Below are positions 17,179 to 26,660 of a stretch of DNA of 64,000 bases, in pieces (positions within the stretch are counted from its first letter, which is position 1; each line of letters starts with the position of its first letter). Under the pieces are notes generated by a model. The model did not search any database, was not told the origin of the DNA, and saw only the letters and a program-made list of their open reading frames with translations. A program made the position numbers and the translations under genes. The DNA comes from Pseudomonas sp. TH41 (lineage in GTDB: Bacteria > Pseudomonadota > Gammaproteobacteria > Pseudomonadales > Pseudomonadaceae), in contig NZ_JAEKFH010000003.1 of NCBI RefSeq assembly GCF_016650695.1, forward strand, positions 1,074,001 through 1,138,000, given 5' to 3'.

Positions 17179-18695
17179 GGTTAACCCTGACCCAGCGCCT
17201 GTCCCTGGTTTTCGCCGTGCTGCTGCTGGTGTGCTGCGGCACCTCGGCATGGCTGCAGGTGCGCTCCAACCAGATGCATGAACAGGAAGTGGTGCAAGGG
17301 TTATCGCGGGATCTGGCGCAACACATCGCCCGCGACACGGTGCTGATGGACAACAAAGGCCTGATGCCCAATGCGGTGCGCGATCTGTTCAGCCAACTGA
17401 TGCTGGTAAACCCCAGCGTCGAGGTCTACCTGCTCGACATCGAGGGCAAGATTGTCGGCAGCGCTGCGCCTGAGGGGCGGATTCACCGGGAACGGGTCGA
17501 CCTGGCGCCGATCCAGCGCCTGCTCAAGGGCGATGCGCTGCCGATTCTCGGCGACGACCCACGCAGCCTCGATGCCCGCAAAGTCTTCAGCGCCGCGCCG
17601 TTGAAGGTCGACGGCAAACCGGCCGGTTATCTCTATGTGGTCTTGCTCGGTGAAGAGCACGACCGCTTCGCCGAACGCGGGGCCACCAGCGCCGCCCTCA
17701 ATACCGCCCTGTGGTCCATCGGCCTGGTAGCGCTGCTGTGCCTGATTGCCGGTCTCACGGCGTTTGCCCTGATCACCCGTCCGTTGCGCCGCTTGACCGA
17801 AACCGTCAGCCAGTTCGACATTGACGGCGTCCCGGTCACGCCGCCGACACCGGCGCCGGCAGAAACAACCACCAGCCACGATGAAATAGCCATACTCGAC
17901 GCCACCTTCCGGCAGATGCAGGCGCGCCTCGGTGAACAGTGGCGCACCTTGACCCGCCAGGATCAGGAACGCCGTGAGCTGGTGGCCAACATTTCCCACG
18001 ACCTGCGCACCCCGCTGGCTTCGCTGCACGGGTATCTGGAAACCCTGTCGCTGAAGGACGCTACGCTGTCCCCCGCCGACCGTCGCCGCTACCTGGGCAT
18101 CGCGCTGGATCAAAGCCGCAAGGTCGGCGGCCTGGCGCAATCACTGCTGGAACTGGTGCGGCTGGAACACGGCTTCGTGCAACCGGTGCTGGAGCGCTTC
18201 TCGCTGACCGATCTGGTGCAGGACATCTTTCAGAAATTCGAACTGACGGCCGAGGCACGGCAAGTGCAACTCCGGGCCAACTTCGCGCCCACCGTATCCG
18301 CTGTGTGCGCCGACCTTGGCCTGATCGAGCGCGTGCTGACCAACCTTTTTGACAACGCCCTGCGCCACACACCGCAGGGTGGAGCCATCGATATCAGCCT
18401 CGTGCCGCAAGGCCGGTTCGTCGAGATCACCGTCAGTGACAGCGGCCCGGGTATCGCCACCGAACTGCGTGAAGGCTTGTTCCTGCGTCCGTTCAACATT
18501 GGCGGCGCACGGCGCGACGGCGGACTGGGGCTGCGCATCGTGCATCGAATCCTGCAGTTGCATGGCCGCGAGATCCGTCTGATGGATGTGCCGGGGCAAG
18601 GTGCAACGTTCAGCTTTTCGCTGCCCGTGGATGAGGGTACTGCGACGGCCCTGGCTGAGCGTTCGATGAACCTGAATACACCGGGCCAAGCCTGA
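17175..18695 (+). CDS. Sensor histidine kinase (HAMP, HisKA, HATPase)
   Basis: 506 residues. Membrane segment 1 about 8-27 and segment 2 about 178-200 enclose a periplasmic domain of about 150 residues. A HAMP domain follows (ALITRPLRRLTETVSQFD), then a dimerisation domain with phosphorylated H275 in NISHDLRTPLASLHG, and an ATPase domain with N-box (LTNLFDNALRHTP), G1 (SDSGPGI) and G2 (GLGLRIV). The partner is the upstream regulator (ATGA overlap; strong AAGGAGGAG at 17161). The sensed signal is unknown; adjacency to periplasmic Msr genes suggests oxidative damage of the envelope. Confidence 0.9.
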   Translation: MRLTLTQRLSLVFAVLLLVCCGTSAWLQVRSNQMHEQEVVQGLSRDLAQHIARDTVLMDNKGLMPNAVRDLFSQLMLVNPSVEVYLLDIEGKIVGSAAPEGRIHRERVDLAPIQRLLKGDALPILGDDPRSLDARKVFSAAPLKVDGKPAGYLYVVLLGEEHDRFAERGATSAALNTALWSIGLVALLCLIAGLTAFALITRPLRRLTETVSQFDIDGVPVTPPTPAPAETTTSHDEIAILDATFRQMQARLGEQWRTLTRQDQERRELVANISHDLRTPLASLHGYLETLSLKDATLSPADRRRYLGIALDQSRKVGGLAQSLLELVRLEHGFVQPVLERFSLTDLVQDIFQKFELTAEARQVQLRANFAPTVSAVCADLGLIERVLTNLFDNALRHTPQGGAIDISLVPQGRFVEITVSDSGPGIATELREGLFLRPFNIGGARRDGGLGLRIVHRILQLHGREIRLMDVPGQGATFSFSLPVDEGTATALAERSMNLNTPGQA

Positions 18696-18710
18696 TAGAC
18701 CGCGGCGCCT

Positions 18711-18791
18711 CCTTCGCGAGCAAGCCCGCTCCCACATTGGATCTGCGACTCACCGCAAATCACCTGTGGGAGCTGGCTTGCCTGCGAAGAG
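18711..18791. repeat. REPIN variant
   Basis: Arms TTCGCGAGCAAGCCCGCTCC (from 18713) and CTGTGGGAGCTGGCTTGCCTG (18764-18784) in the convergent space between the sensor kinase and the aldolase-like gene. The arms diverge more than in other copies of this window. Confidence 0.75.
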
Positions 18792-18818
18792 GCCAGCCCA
18801 TTCAACAAAGGGCCTGGA

Positions 18819-19574
18819 TCAATCCCGATAACCCGGAGCAACACGGTCGAGCAATCGCAACAACGCCGCCCACGCCAACTGCAGACCATCCGGGTCGCTC
18901 AACTGGCCTTCGTCCAGCGGTCGTCCAGGGTCGTTGAACTGGCGCTCGGTGTGTTCGCACACCTCGACAGGCGGCAAAACCAGCTCACCGGCAGCTTGCG
19001 CGGCCAGCTGGATTTCACAGGCCTTCTCCAGGTAATACATGCGCAAAAACGCCTGGCTCACCGATTCACCGACGGTCAGCAAACCGTGGTTGCGCAGCAT
19101 CAGCACCGACTTGTCGCCCAGGTCCTGCACCAGGCGTTGCTGTTCGCTCATGTCCAGCGCCACGCCTTCATAGTCGTGGTAGGCAACCCGACCATAGAAC
19201 TCCATGGAAATCTGGTTCACCGGCAACAACCCGCCTTTCAACGCCGCCACCGCACAACCGGCTTTGGTGTGCGTATGCAGCACGCATTGCGCGTCGTCAC
19301 GAGCCCCGTGAATGGCGCTGTGAATCACAAAACCTGCCGGATTCACCGGGTACGGCGACGGCTCCACCGCGCGACCATCGAGGTCGATCTTCACCAGATT
19401 GGAGGCAGTGATTTCTTCGAACATCAGCCCATACGGATTGATCAGGAAGTGATGCTCGGGCCCCGGCAAACGTACCGAGATGTGGGTAAAGATCAAATCG
19501 GTCATGCGAAAGTGCGCGATCAATCGATAACAGGCCGCCAGCTCCTCACGTAAACGTTGTTCGGTCGGATTCAT
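18819..19574 (-). CDS. Class II aldolase/adducin-domain protein
   Basis: 251 residues, one complete class II aldolase/adducin domain (about 8-200). The metal-binding histidines are seen in VLHTHTKAG, with a third in LRNHGLLTVGES; the segment FTHISVRLPG near the N-terminus is typical. Family reactions are retro-aldol cleavage or decarboxylation of sugar or keto-acid substrates with a divalent metal; the substrate here is unknown. It is the last gene of a minus-strand operon, and its start overlaps the CobW-like gene by four bases. Its association with a metal-chaperone GTPase and an amidohydrolase suggests a short catabolic pathway with metalloenzymes. Confidence 0.82.
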   Translation of the reverse strand: MNPTEQRLREELAACYRLIAHFRMTDLIFTHISVRLPGPEHHFLINPYGLMFEEITASNLVKIDLDGRAVEPSPYPVNPAGFVIHSAIHGARDDAQCVLHTHTKAGCAVAALKGGLLPVNQISMEFYGRVAYHDYEGVALDMSEQQRLVQDLGDKSVLMLRNHGLLTVGESVSQAFLRMYYLEKACEIQLAAQAAGELVLPPVEVCEHTERQFNDPGRPLDEGQLSDPDGLQLAWAALLRLLDRVAPGYRD

Positions 19575-20521
19575 GTCCGGGCGTCCTCGCTCACCTTGCA
19601 GGCGTCCAGCCCTCGCCCCAATGCTTCCCAGCCGTCGAAGCCACGACCCGCAATAAACACCAGCCGTGTCGCGTTAGCCTCTGCTTCATCCGTGGCGGGC
19701 AGAAACTGACTGCGAGTGCCGACGTGTTGCAGCCAGTGCGCCTTGCCGCCCTGCGCCAGCACCACCAAGCCCTTGACCCGGAAGACCTCGCTGGGCAGTG
19801 CCTGCAGCCACCCACGCAAACGTTCGACGTCAAGCGCGGCAGTGTCCTGCCACAGCCAACTGCTGAACATTTCGCTGTGATCGTCGGTCGACACCCGAGT
19901 CATTGGTTTCAGTGCGCGTGGTTCAAGGTCCAGCTCCGAATCCAGCCAAAGGGCATCCGGCAGCTGCGCCTGCACACTGGCGTGAACGCGAGTCCTGGCG
20001 CCCAACGCCTCGCGCAGCGTCTGCAACTGCTGGTCGTCGACCAGATCGGTTTTGTTCAACAGCAGTAAATCAGCCGCGGCCACCTGGGCCCTTGCCAGTC
20101 GAGCGTATTCACCCTCGAGTTGCAGATGCCGGGTGGCATCGACCACCGTGATCACCATGTCCAATTGCATCTGGCTGCGCAGTTGCGGGTACGCCAGGGT
20201 TTGCACGATACGCTGCGGATCGGACACACCACTGCATTCAATGACGATACGCTCAAGCCTGGGTTGCAGCTGCGCCATGCTGGTCAGTTGCGCCAACAGG
20301 TCTTCTTGCACCGTGCAGCAAATACAACCGTTTTGCAGGCTGACCACCGCATCCGTGACTTCGGAAACGATGGCCGCATCGATGTTCAACTCGCCGAAAT
20401 CGTTGACGATCACTGCCAGCCGCCGGCCTTCCGCACGTCGCACCATGCGGTTGAGCAAGGTGGTTTTACCGGCACCGAGAAACCCCGAAACAACGGTCAC
20501 TGCAATCCGTGATGTGGTCAT
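19571..20521 (-). CDS. CobW/COG0523-family GTP-binding metallochaperone
   Basis: 316 residues. Walker A GFLGAGKTT (13-21), metal motif NGCICCT with C66, C68 and C69, GTP-specificity NKTDLVD, and a C-terminal CobW_C domain. COG0523 GTPases deliver metals (zinc, cobalt or iron) to partner enzymes. There is no histidine-rich stretch. It overlaps both neighbours by four bases, so its client is probably the upstream amidohydrolase or the downstream class II aldolase-like protein, both metal enzymes. No Zur box is apparent, consistent with a dedicated pathway role and not a zinc-starvation role. Confidence 0.85.
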   Translation of the reverse strand: MTTSRIAVTVVSGFLGAGKTTLLNRMVRRAEGRRLAVIVNDFGELNIDAAIVSEVTDAVVSLQNGCICCTVQEDLLAQLTSMAQLQPRLERIVIECSGVSDPQRIVQTLAYPQLRSQMQLDMVITVVDATRHLQLEGEYARLARAQVAAADLLLLNKTDLVDDQQLQTLREALGARTRVHASVQAQLPDALWLDSELDLEPRALKPMTRVSTDDHSEMFSSWLWQDTAALDVERLRGWLQALPSEVFRVKGLVVLAQGGKAHWLQHVGTRSQFLPATDEAEANATRLVFIAGRGFDGWEALGRGLDACKVSEDART

Positions 20522-22266
20522 TTCGCCTTACCCTCCAGCACCGGTGGTTCACCCTGCCAAACCGCTTTCAATCCAGCCGCCGCCAGCGTTGAATGGCGGT
20601 CGTAGACCAACTGCCCTTCGACAAAGGTCAGCAGCACGTTGGTGCGATGGATGTAGTTGCGCGCAGGTTCGGCAAACAGGTCGCGGTCGATGACGATCAA
20701 GTCCGCCGACTTGCCGACTTCCAGGCTGCCGGTGCTCTGTTCCAGGCCCATGGCCACGGCACCGTTGCGCGTGACCACGTTCAGCGCCTGTTCGAGGCTG
20801 ATCGGATCGCCGAAGCAGGCCGGGTCGTCGTTCCATGGATTCTGGCGAGTGACCATGGTTTCCAGTGCCAGCCACGGGTCAATCGATGCCACCGGCCAGT
20901 CAGTGCCCATGACCGCGGTGCCACCGGCTTCGAGCACGCCCTTGAAATCGTAGATGCGCTTGAGTCGTTCCTGACCGTAGCCCGAACGTGCACCACTGGC
21001 GAACGGCGTCGGGTACCAGGCGGCCGGGGAAAATTCGGCGATGACGTTCAGTTCCTTGAAGCGCGGCAGGTTGCCCGGATGCAGCAACGTGCTGTGGGCG
21101 CACTGGTGGCGTACACCACTGAAACCGTTACGACGACGGGCTTCGGCCACAGCATCGAGAAACACGTCGGACGCGCCATCACCGGTGCAATGAGCGATCA
21201 CCCGGATGCCTTTGCTGTCCATGTCCACCACCATGTCGGTGATGTGCTCGGGCGTCAGGTTGAGCTTGCCGCGCCAGCTCGACTCTTGCGGCCATGGCGT
21301 CAGCAAGTACGAAGACTTGGGCTCGACCGTGCCGTCGAAGTGGAACTTCACCGCGTTGGCACTCAGGCGTGCGCTGCGGTAGTAGTGACGTTCACCACTG
21401 AGCAATTCCCAGCGGCGACGTACCGGGAAAATATCGTCCTGCCAACTGATGGCGGCTTCGATTCGAACGGTCAGCTCACCGCTGTCGTCGAGTTCTTTCA
21501 ACGCCTGCAAGCGTTGTTCGCAGACGTGCACGTATTTACTGGCGGTCACGCCACGGGAGCTCTGAAAGTGCACGCCATCGCGGTAGGCGCGACGCAGTAC
21601 GCTGACCGGGGTGGGTGGCATGGCGGCATGGATCATCGCGTAGGCGCCGTCGATCATCAGGCCGTTGGGCTCGCCCGTCAGTTCGTCACGCTCCAGATAG
21701 CCGTTGCGCGGGTCTGCGGTGTGACGATCGATGCCGGCCAGTTCCAATGCCTTGGAGTTGACCATCATCGTGCCCCACATCCGGTCGAGCAGCGCCACGG
21801 GGCGGTCCGGCATGACGCTGTCGAGCCACGCCCGACCCGGCGTCAATCCGGCCTCGCGAAAGGTGTAACGCACCCAATACTGCCCATAAATCCAGCCGTC
21901 GCCCGGATGGGAGTCGGCATAGGCGAGGATGCTTTCACGCAGTTGCTCGGGCGTCGGGTCTTCGATGCCGACATCCAGGTCATCGCTGTAGCGTGGCGCC
22001 AGTGCCAGGTCGGGGTGCGTGTGCATATCGTGCAGGCCCGGCATGCAGAACGCGCCTTGCAGATCATGCAACACGGTGTTCGGGCCCTTGAACGCTTGAA
22101 GCTCGCTCAGGCTGGCGACACCGATCAACTTGCCGTCGCGGATCGCCACGGCCTCGGCCCACGGGTTCAAAGGATCCTGGGTGTAGATGCGACCGTTACC
22201 GAGGATCAGATCGGCGTATGTTCCATGCGCGGAATGGGTCGAGGAAAAGTTGTCGGACTCAGCCAT
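20518..22266 (-). CDS. Amidohydrolase family protein (YtcJ-like, amidohydrolase 3)
   Basis: 582 residues. Amidohydrolase_3 layout: an N-terminal beta-sandwich (ADLILGNGRIYTQDP), metal-site HxH in MPGLHDMHTHPDLA, TIM-barrel histidines (VIAHCTGDGASD, RHQCAHSTLL), the catalytic aspartate in VMGTDWPVASIDP, and a C-terminal sandwich (KSADLIVIDRDLF). It hydrolyses an amide or related C-N bond; the substrate is unknown. ATG at 22266 follows AGGTGG; a GTG nine bases upstream is also in frame. It overlaps the CobW-like gene and follows the ThDP enzyme by about 100 bases. YtcJ-like proteins act on formamides and similar compounds. Confidence 0.85.
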   Translation of the reverse strand: MAESDNFSSTHSAHGTYADLILGNGRIYTQDPLNPWAEAVAIRDGKLIGVASLSELQAFKGPNTVLHDLQGAFCMPGLHDMHTHPDLALAPRYSDDLDVGIEDPTPEQLRESILAYADSHPGDGWIYGQYWVRYTFREAGLTPGRAWLDSVMPDRPVALLDRMWGTMMVNSKALELAGIDRHTADPRNGYLERDELTGEPNGLMIDGAYAMIHAAMPPTPVSVLRRAYRDGVHFQSSRGVTASKYVHVCEQRLQALKELDDSGELTVRIEAAISWQDDIFPVRRRWELLSGERHYYRSARLSANAVKFHFDGTVEPKSSYLLTPWPQESSWRGKLNLTPEHITDMVVDMDSKGIRVIAHCTGDGASDVFLDAVAEARRRNGFSGVRHQCAHSTLLHPGNLPRFKELNVIAEFSPAAWYPTPFASGARSGYGQERLKRIYDFKGVLEAGGTAVMGTDWPVASIDPWLALETMVTRQNPWNDDPACFGDPISLEQALNVVTRNGAVAMGLEQSTGSLEVGKSADLIVIDRDLFAEPARNYIHRTNVLLTFVEGQLVYDRHSTLAAAGLKAVWQGEPPVLEGKAK

Positions 22267-22366
22267 GTAAGCCACCTTTTGAGTTCAGTGCGATAGGAAG
22301 GTCCACCGCGCGTCGTGCGCTTCGGCGACCTGTAGATTTTTATTTTTGTCACCCGCAGTGCGGTGC

Positions 22367-23971
22367 TTACTCCGCCAGAAAAGCCGCGGCGTCCAGTTCG
22401 AGCATCACCGGTGTCTGCGTGCTGCCGAGCTGTCCCAGCCGCTCGCGCAAGTGGTGCAGATTGCTCACCCGGTGATGAGGCACGTGGCAGCTTTGCGCCA
22501 ACGCGGCGAAGTCCGGTGTGAGGATATCGACGCCCAGCAACGGCACCGCTTTGGCATTCATGTAGTCGCGAATTTCGGCGTAGCTTGAGTTGTTCCAGAG
22601 CAGCAGAATCACCCCGGCACCGGCCTCTTTGGCGGCGATCAGTTCGGCGCTGGAAAACTGCAAGCCACCGTCCCCCACCAACGCCACCACGGGTCGCAGC
22701 GGCAGCGCGAGTTTGGCGCCGATGGCCGCCGGCAATGCGTAGCCGAGGGTCCCGTATCCGGTGCCGGCGTTGAACCAACTGTTGGGTGCAGGCGCCCGAT
22801 AACCCAAGGCGCCCTGGTACACCGGTTGGGTCGAATCACCGACGATCAGCGGCTGCGGCAAGGCGTCACGAACCGTATCGAGCACCTCCTGCAAGCGACA
22901 CTGTTTCGGGTTCCAGCCGGCGTGTTCGAGTGCATTCACCTGCGTCACCCGGACACTCGCCCAGGTTTGATCGGCCTGGCGTTGCGGCAGTTGCGCCAAC
23001 AGCGCACGCATCCCCTGCTCGGCGTCACCGAGCAAACCGACCGTGGCCGGTTGAGCGCCCAGCACCTGCATTGGATCGATGTCCAGACGAATCAGCGGCG
23101 CGGTGAACGCCAAAGGCCCCAAACCGAAAAAGTCGTAATCGGTTTCTCCCAACTCGGTGCCGATGGCCAGCACTACATCGGCCTCGGCAAACAGCTCACG
23201 ACCGTGCGCCGACGACTGCACGCCATCGAGCAACAGGGGGTGTTCGGGAGGGAGCAAGCCTCGGGCATTGGTAGTCAGTGCGACCGGTGCCTGCAAACGT
23301 TCAGCGAGTAAGGTCAGGGCCTCACTGGCTCGACGCGCGCCGCCACCGGCCAGGATCAATGGGCGCTGCGCGTTGTTGATCAAGGTCACAGCGGCTTCTA
23401 TTGCAACGGCCGCCGGTACAGGTGCCACCGGCAAGGCGCGCGGGCGCACATCGAGATTGGCCGCTGACATCTCCAGCACATCCAGCGGAATCTCGATGTG
23501 CACCGGTCGCGGCCGCATACAGCCAAACACGGCAAAGGCTCGCGCCAGCACTTCCGGCAATTGATCCGGGTGCTGCACGGTATGGCTGAACGCACAGACG
23601 CCGGCGACCATGGCGCGCTGGTCGGGCAGTTCATGCAGATGACCATGGCCCAGGCGCAGGTGCTCGCGGCGGTTGCAGGTGGAGATCACCAGCATCGGCA
23701 CCGAGTCCGCATAGGCCTGGCCCATCGCGGTGAGAATATTGGTCATGCCGGGGCCGGAAATGATGAAACAGACGCCGGGCTTGCCGCTGGCGCGGGCATA
23801 GCCGTCCGCCATGAACCCGGCCCCCTGCTCATGGCGCGGGCTGATGTGTTTCAGGCGACTGCCATGCAAGCCCCGATAAAGCTCCACGGTGTGCACGCCG
23901 GGAATGCCGAAGACGGTTTCAACGCCATAGCCTTCCAGCAACTGAACGAGCGCCTGGGCACAACGGGTCAT
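22367..23971 (-). CDS. ThDP-dependent decarboxylase, AruI-like (5-guanidino-2-oxopentanoate decarboxylase)
   Basis: 534 residues with the three-domain layout of the acetolactate synthase/benzoylformate decarboxylase superfamily. The catalytic glutamate is in SPRHEQGAGFMADGYARASG (about 46-65). The ThDP motif is GDGGLQFSSAELIAA … NNSSY. Closest remembered annotation in Pseudomonas is AruI, which decarboxylates 5-guanidino-2-oxopentanoate in the arginine transaminase pathway. The partner transaminase AruH is not next to it, so another 2-keto acid is possible. It is divergent from a LysR gene and a polyamine-type ABC transporter, which fits uptake and breakdown of a guanidino or polyamine compound. 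Confidence 0.75.
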   Translation of the reverse strand: MTRCAQALVQLLEGYGVETVFGIPGVHTVELYRGLHGSRLKHISPRHEQGAGFMADGYARASGKPGVCFIISGPGMTNILTAMGQAYADSVPMLVISTCNRREHLRLGHGHLHELPDQRAMVAGVCAFSHTVQHPDQLPEVLARAFAVFGCMRPRPVHIEIPLDVLEMSAANLDVRPRALPVAPVPAAVAIEAAVTLINNAQRPLILAGGGARRASEALTLLAERLQAPVALTTNARGLLPPEHPLLLDGVQSSAHGRELFAEADVVLAIGTELGETDYDFFGLGPLAFTAPLIRLDIDPMQVLGAQPATVGLLGDAEQGMRALLAQLPQRQADQTWASVRVTQVNALEHAGWNPKQCRLQEVLDTVRDALPQPLIVGDSTQPVYQGALGYRAPAPNSWFNAGTGYGTLGYALPAAIGAKLALPLRPVVALVGDGGLQFSSAELIAAKEAGAGVILLLWNNSSYAEIRDYMNAKAVPLLGVDILTPDFAALAQSCHVPHHRVSNLHHLRERLGQLGSTQTPVMLELDAAAFLAE

Positions 23972-24111
23972 GCAGCACCTCTTTGATGATGGACCAGCCT
24001 GGCCCGATGACGAGTTACGCTAGTATTGTTGAACCAACCGATACAACAATCGATTTTTTTTGGCCTGACTGTTCAATTTACGTCACCATATGCAGCCAGT
24101 CATGCACGGAA

Positions 24112-24260
24112 TGTGTGGCGAGGGAGCTTGCTCCCGCCGGGTCGCGTAGCGGCCCCAAAACAATGACCTCGTCACACAAGGTACACCTCGGACACAGCGT
24201 GCGACTGCTACGCAGCCGAGCGGGACGGTGCGGCGTTCCGACTAGCTCCCTCGCCACAGG
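24112..24260. repeat. REPIN of the GGGAGCTTGCTCCC class
   Basis: Arms TGTGGCGAGGGAGCTTGCTC (24113-24132) and an inverted partner ending CTAGCTCCCTCGCCACA (24243-24259). GC-rich inner arms (GGGTCGCGTAGCGGCC; GCTACGCAGCCGAGCGGG) also pair in part. It fills the middle of the 340-base divergent region between the AruI-like gene and the LysR gene. This is a different REP class from the CGCGAGCAAGCTCGC class used elsewhere here. Confidence 0.75.
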
Positions 24261-24311
24261 ATTAGCGTTCGCGCGCGGTCCTGTTCTTCCAACTTTTCAG
24301 CGGGATGATTT

Positions 24312-25217
24312 ATGCGTTTTCCATCGATGACCGCCCTTCGTGCCCTCGACGCCGTCGCCCGCCTTGGCAGCGTGTCGGTCGCCGCCCGTGAACTGAACCT
24401 GACCCGCAGCGCCATCAGCCACCAGATCAGCAAACTGGAGGAATGCGTCGGCTTCGCACTCACCGAGCGAATTGGTCGGGGCATCGGCCTGACGTATCAA
24501 GGCGAACGCTATGCACGTGAGGTGCGCGGGATTCTGTTGAACCTGCTGGACGCTGGTCAGTTGGTCGACGACCAGGAGATCTCTGGCCGGCTGTGCGTCA
24601 GTTGCGCGCCGGGGTTTGCCACGTATTGGTTGTGCCACCACATCGGGGCGTTCTTGCGTCAGTACCCGCAAGTGCAATTGCAGCTGATTTCCCCCAGGAC
24701 ACCGGACGACGTCAATAACCCGAGCGTCGACCTGTCCATCGCCTACGGCATTGGCGACTGGCCGGAGATGGTGGTCGAAGAAATCGTTGCACTGCGCTTT
24801 TTCCCGGTGTGCAGCCCGCGCCTGATCAACGCGTTGGGCGGTCTGAAAAGCCCGCAGGAACTTGCTGGCTATCCGTTGCTGCACATGACTGATTACTCGG
24901 ACTGGCGCGTCTGGCTGACCACCGCCGGTGCGTCGGGCGTCAATGCAACGAGCGGCATTCTGTTCTCCGATGCGCACTGCGCGCAGTCGGCATGCATTGC
25001 CGGCCAGGGCATCGCCATCGGCGACAACCTGATCAGCGGCGATGCCTTGTCCAAGGGCTTATTGGTGCGCCCCTTCGACATCACCATCGACCTGCACCGC
25101 GGCTATTACCTGGCTTGCGACCCGCAAAAAGCCGAACGCGCAGTGGTCCAGGCCTTCAGCAACTGGGTCAAGACCCAACTCCAGTCGTCCCATCAAACCT
25201 GGCAAGACCCCCTCTGA
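24312..25217 (+). CDS. LysR-family regulator (GcvA-like)
   Basis: 301 residues. Helix-turn-helix 5-65 (MTALRALDAVARLGSVSVAA, RSAISHQISKLEECVG) followed by a complete effector domain. The N-terminus (FPSMTALRALDAVAR) is typical of the GcvA/AmpR-like branch. It is divergent from the AruI-like decarboxylase operon and upstream, in the same direction, of the ABC transporter, so it probably controls one or both. The effector is unknown, presumably the imported compound or its keto acid. Confidence 0.87.
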   Translation: MRFPSMTALRALDAVARLGSVSVAARELNLTRSAISHQISKLEECVGFALTERIGRGIGLTYQGERYAREVRGILLNLLDAGQLVDDQEISGRLCVSCAPGFATYWLCHHIGAFLRQYPQVQLQLISPRTPDDVNNPSVDLSIAYGIGDWPEMVVEEIVALRFFPVCSPRLINALGGLKSPQELAGYPLLHMTDYSDWRVWLTTAGASGVNATSGILFSDAHCAQSACIAGQGIAIGDNLISGDALSKGLLVRPFDITIDLHRGYYLACDPQKAERAVVQAFSNWVKTQLQSSHQTWQDPL

Positions 25218-25228
25218 CAATCCACTAA

Positions 25229-25330
25229 CTGTAGGAGCGAGCTTGCTCGCGAAAACCAGAGAGCGCCGTTGGGCACCGGAATTTACGCGTCATCGTTCGC
25301 GACCATCGCGAGCAAGCTCGCTCCTACAGT
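25229..25330. repeat. REPIN (inverted REP pair)
   Basis: Arms CTGTAGGAGCGAGCTTGCTC (from 25229) and CGCGAGCAAGCTCGCTCCTA (25307-25326) between the LysR gene and the ABC transporter operon. The inner spacer is about 50 bases. Confidence 0.85.
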
Positions 25331-25469
25331 GTTGCTTATTGAGTAATAAAACTAACCAATACCGGCAAAATAATTCCATTGATGTAGCGATATTTTTAAC
25401 AATAATGAGCCCAAAGCCCCTGCCGGATTTGCATCCGTCCTCGCACGCCTTGGGGCAATAAAAAGAGGA

Positions 25470-26570
25470 ATGTCCATCGTGTCCAGTGGTTCAGCGATTC
25501 AGCTCAGCGCACAAGGTATCAGCCAGTATTACGGTCGTTTTGCGGCGCTGGATAATGTCGATCTTGACGTTCGCCAAGGCGAATTCCTGACCCTGCTGGG
25601 CCCTTCCGGTTCGGGCAAGACCACCTTGCTGATGATCCTGGCCGGCTTCCTCAGCCCGACCTCGGGCAAGTTGATGGAACAAGGCGTCGATATCATCAAG
25701 CGCTCTGCCGAGAAGCGAAATTACGGCATGGTGTTCCAGGGCTATGCGCTGTTCCCGCACATGAGCGTCGCCGATAACGTGGCGTATCCGTTGCGCATCC
25801 GCAAAGTCGCTGCTGAAGAGTGTCAGCGCCGGGTCAAACACATCCTGGAAGTGGTCGGGCTTGGCGCGCACATGCACAAGAAACCGGCCGAACTGTCGGG
25901 TGGCCAGCAACAGCGTGTGGCGATTGCCCGGGCGCTGGTGTTCGAGCCGGAACTGCTGCTGCTCGATGAGCCGCTGTCGGCACTGGATAAAAACCTTCGC
26001 GAACAGCTGCAAACCGAACTGCAGCGCATCCATCGCCAGGTCGGCACGAGCTTTGTTTTTGTGACCCACGACCAAAACGAGGCCCTGGCGCTGTCGTCGC
26101 GCATCGCGATCTTCAACCATGGCCGACTGACGCAAGTCGATACCCCGGAAAATATCTATAACCGGCCCGAGAGCCGCTTTGTCGCCGAATTCCTCGGCAA
26201 GATGAACCTGTTCCCGCTGGTGGACATGACTCGCAACGGCCCGACCGCCAGTGGTCGCTGCGGCACTAGCGTGCTGCACGCCCTCGCCCCCAAAGCATTA
26301 AGCGGTCAACCGACGGTGTTGGCCGTGCGCCCCGAACACATGGAACTGCACAGGGACTGCCCGACCCGGGACGGTTACAACGTGGTGCCCGCGCAACTCA
26401 CCGACAAGGTCTACCAAGGTGCCAGCACCCACCTGGCCCTCAAGGTCGGTGGTGATGCGTTGCCCGTCAACCTGTCGGTACCCGGCAACCACCCAGGCGC
26501 GCTGATGCCCGGTGGTGCGCCGGTGTGGCTGAGCTGGCCGGTGCAACACAGCTTCCTGCTACAGGCCTGA
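25470..26570 (+). CDS. ABC transporter ATP-binding protein (polyamine/opine type, PotA-like)
   Basis: 366 residues. Walker A GPSGSGKTT (about 45-53), Q-loop FQGYALFPHMSV, signature LSGGQQQRVAIARAL, Walker B LLLLDEPLSALD, and H-loop VTHDQNEAL. A C-terminal TOBE domain (VLAVRPEHMEL) places it in the PotA/FbpC-like importer group. It energises the permeases encoded at 27.8-29.5 kb. The start at 25470 follows AAAAAGAGGA. It is first of four genes for a complete periplasmic importer. The substrate is inferred to be a polyamine or guanidino compound from the paired binding protein and the neighbouring decarboxylase. Confidence 0.9.
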   Translation: MSIVSSGSAIQLSAQGISQYYGRFAALDNVDLDVRQGEFLTLLGPSGSGKTTLLMILAGFLSPTSGKLMEQGVDIIKRSAEKRNYGMVFQGYALFPHMSVADNVAYPLRIRKVAAEECQRRVKHILEVVGLGAHMHKKPAELSGGQQQRVAIARALVFEPELLLLDEPLSALDKNLREQLQTELQRIHRQVGTSFVFVTHDQNEALALSSRIAIFNHGRLTQVDTPENIYNRPESRFVAEFLGKMNLFPLVDMTRNGPTASGRCGTSVLHALAPKALSGQPTVLAVRPEHMELHRDCPTRDGYNVVPAQLTDKVYQGASTHLALKVGGDALPVNLSVPGNHPGALMPGGAPVWLSWPVQHSFLLQA

Positions 26571-26660
26571 AGCCGCAAAAAACATGCTTCACAAAGCTCT
26601 CTCCTAATGACAACAAAAAGGCCACTGTCCGTAGGGACACCCGCCGACTGAGGACTTGCA

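Noticed and set aside
25042..25461. Plus-strand frame ending in GASLLAKTRERRWAP…
   Set aside because: The frame overlaps the LysR gene in another phase and then reads through a REPIN; VGASLLAK is the usual translation of REP sequence.
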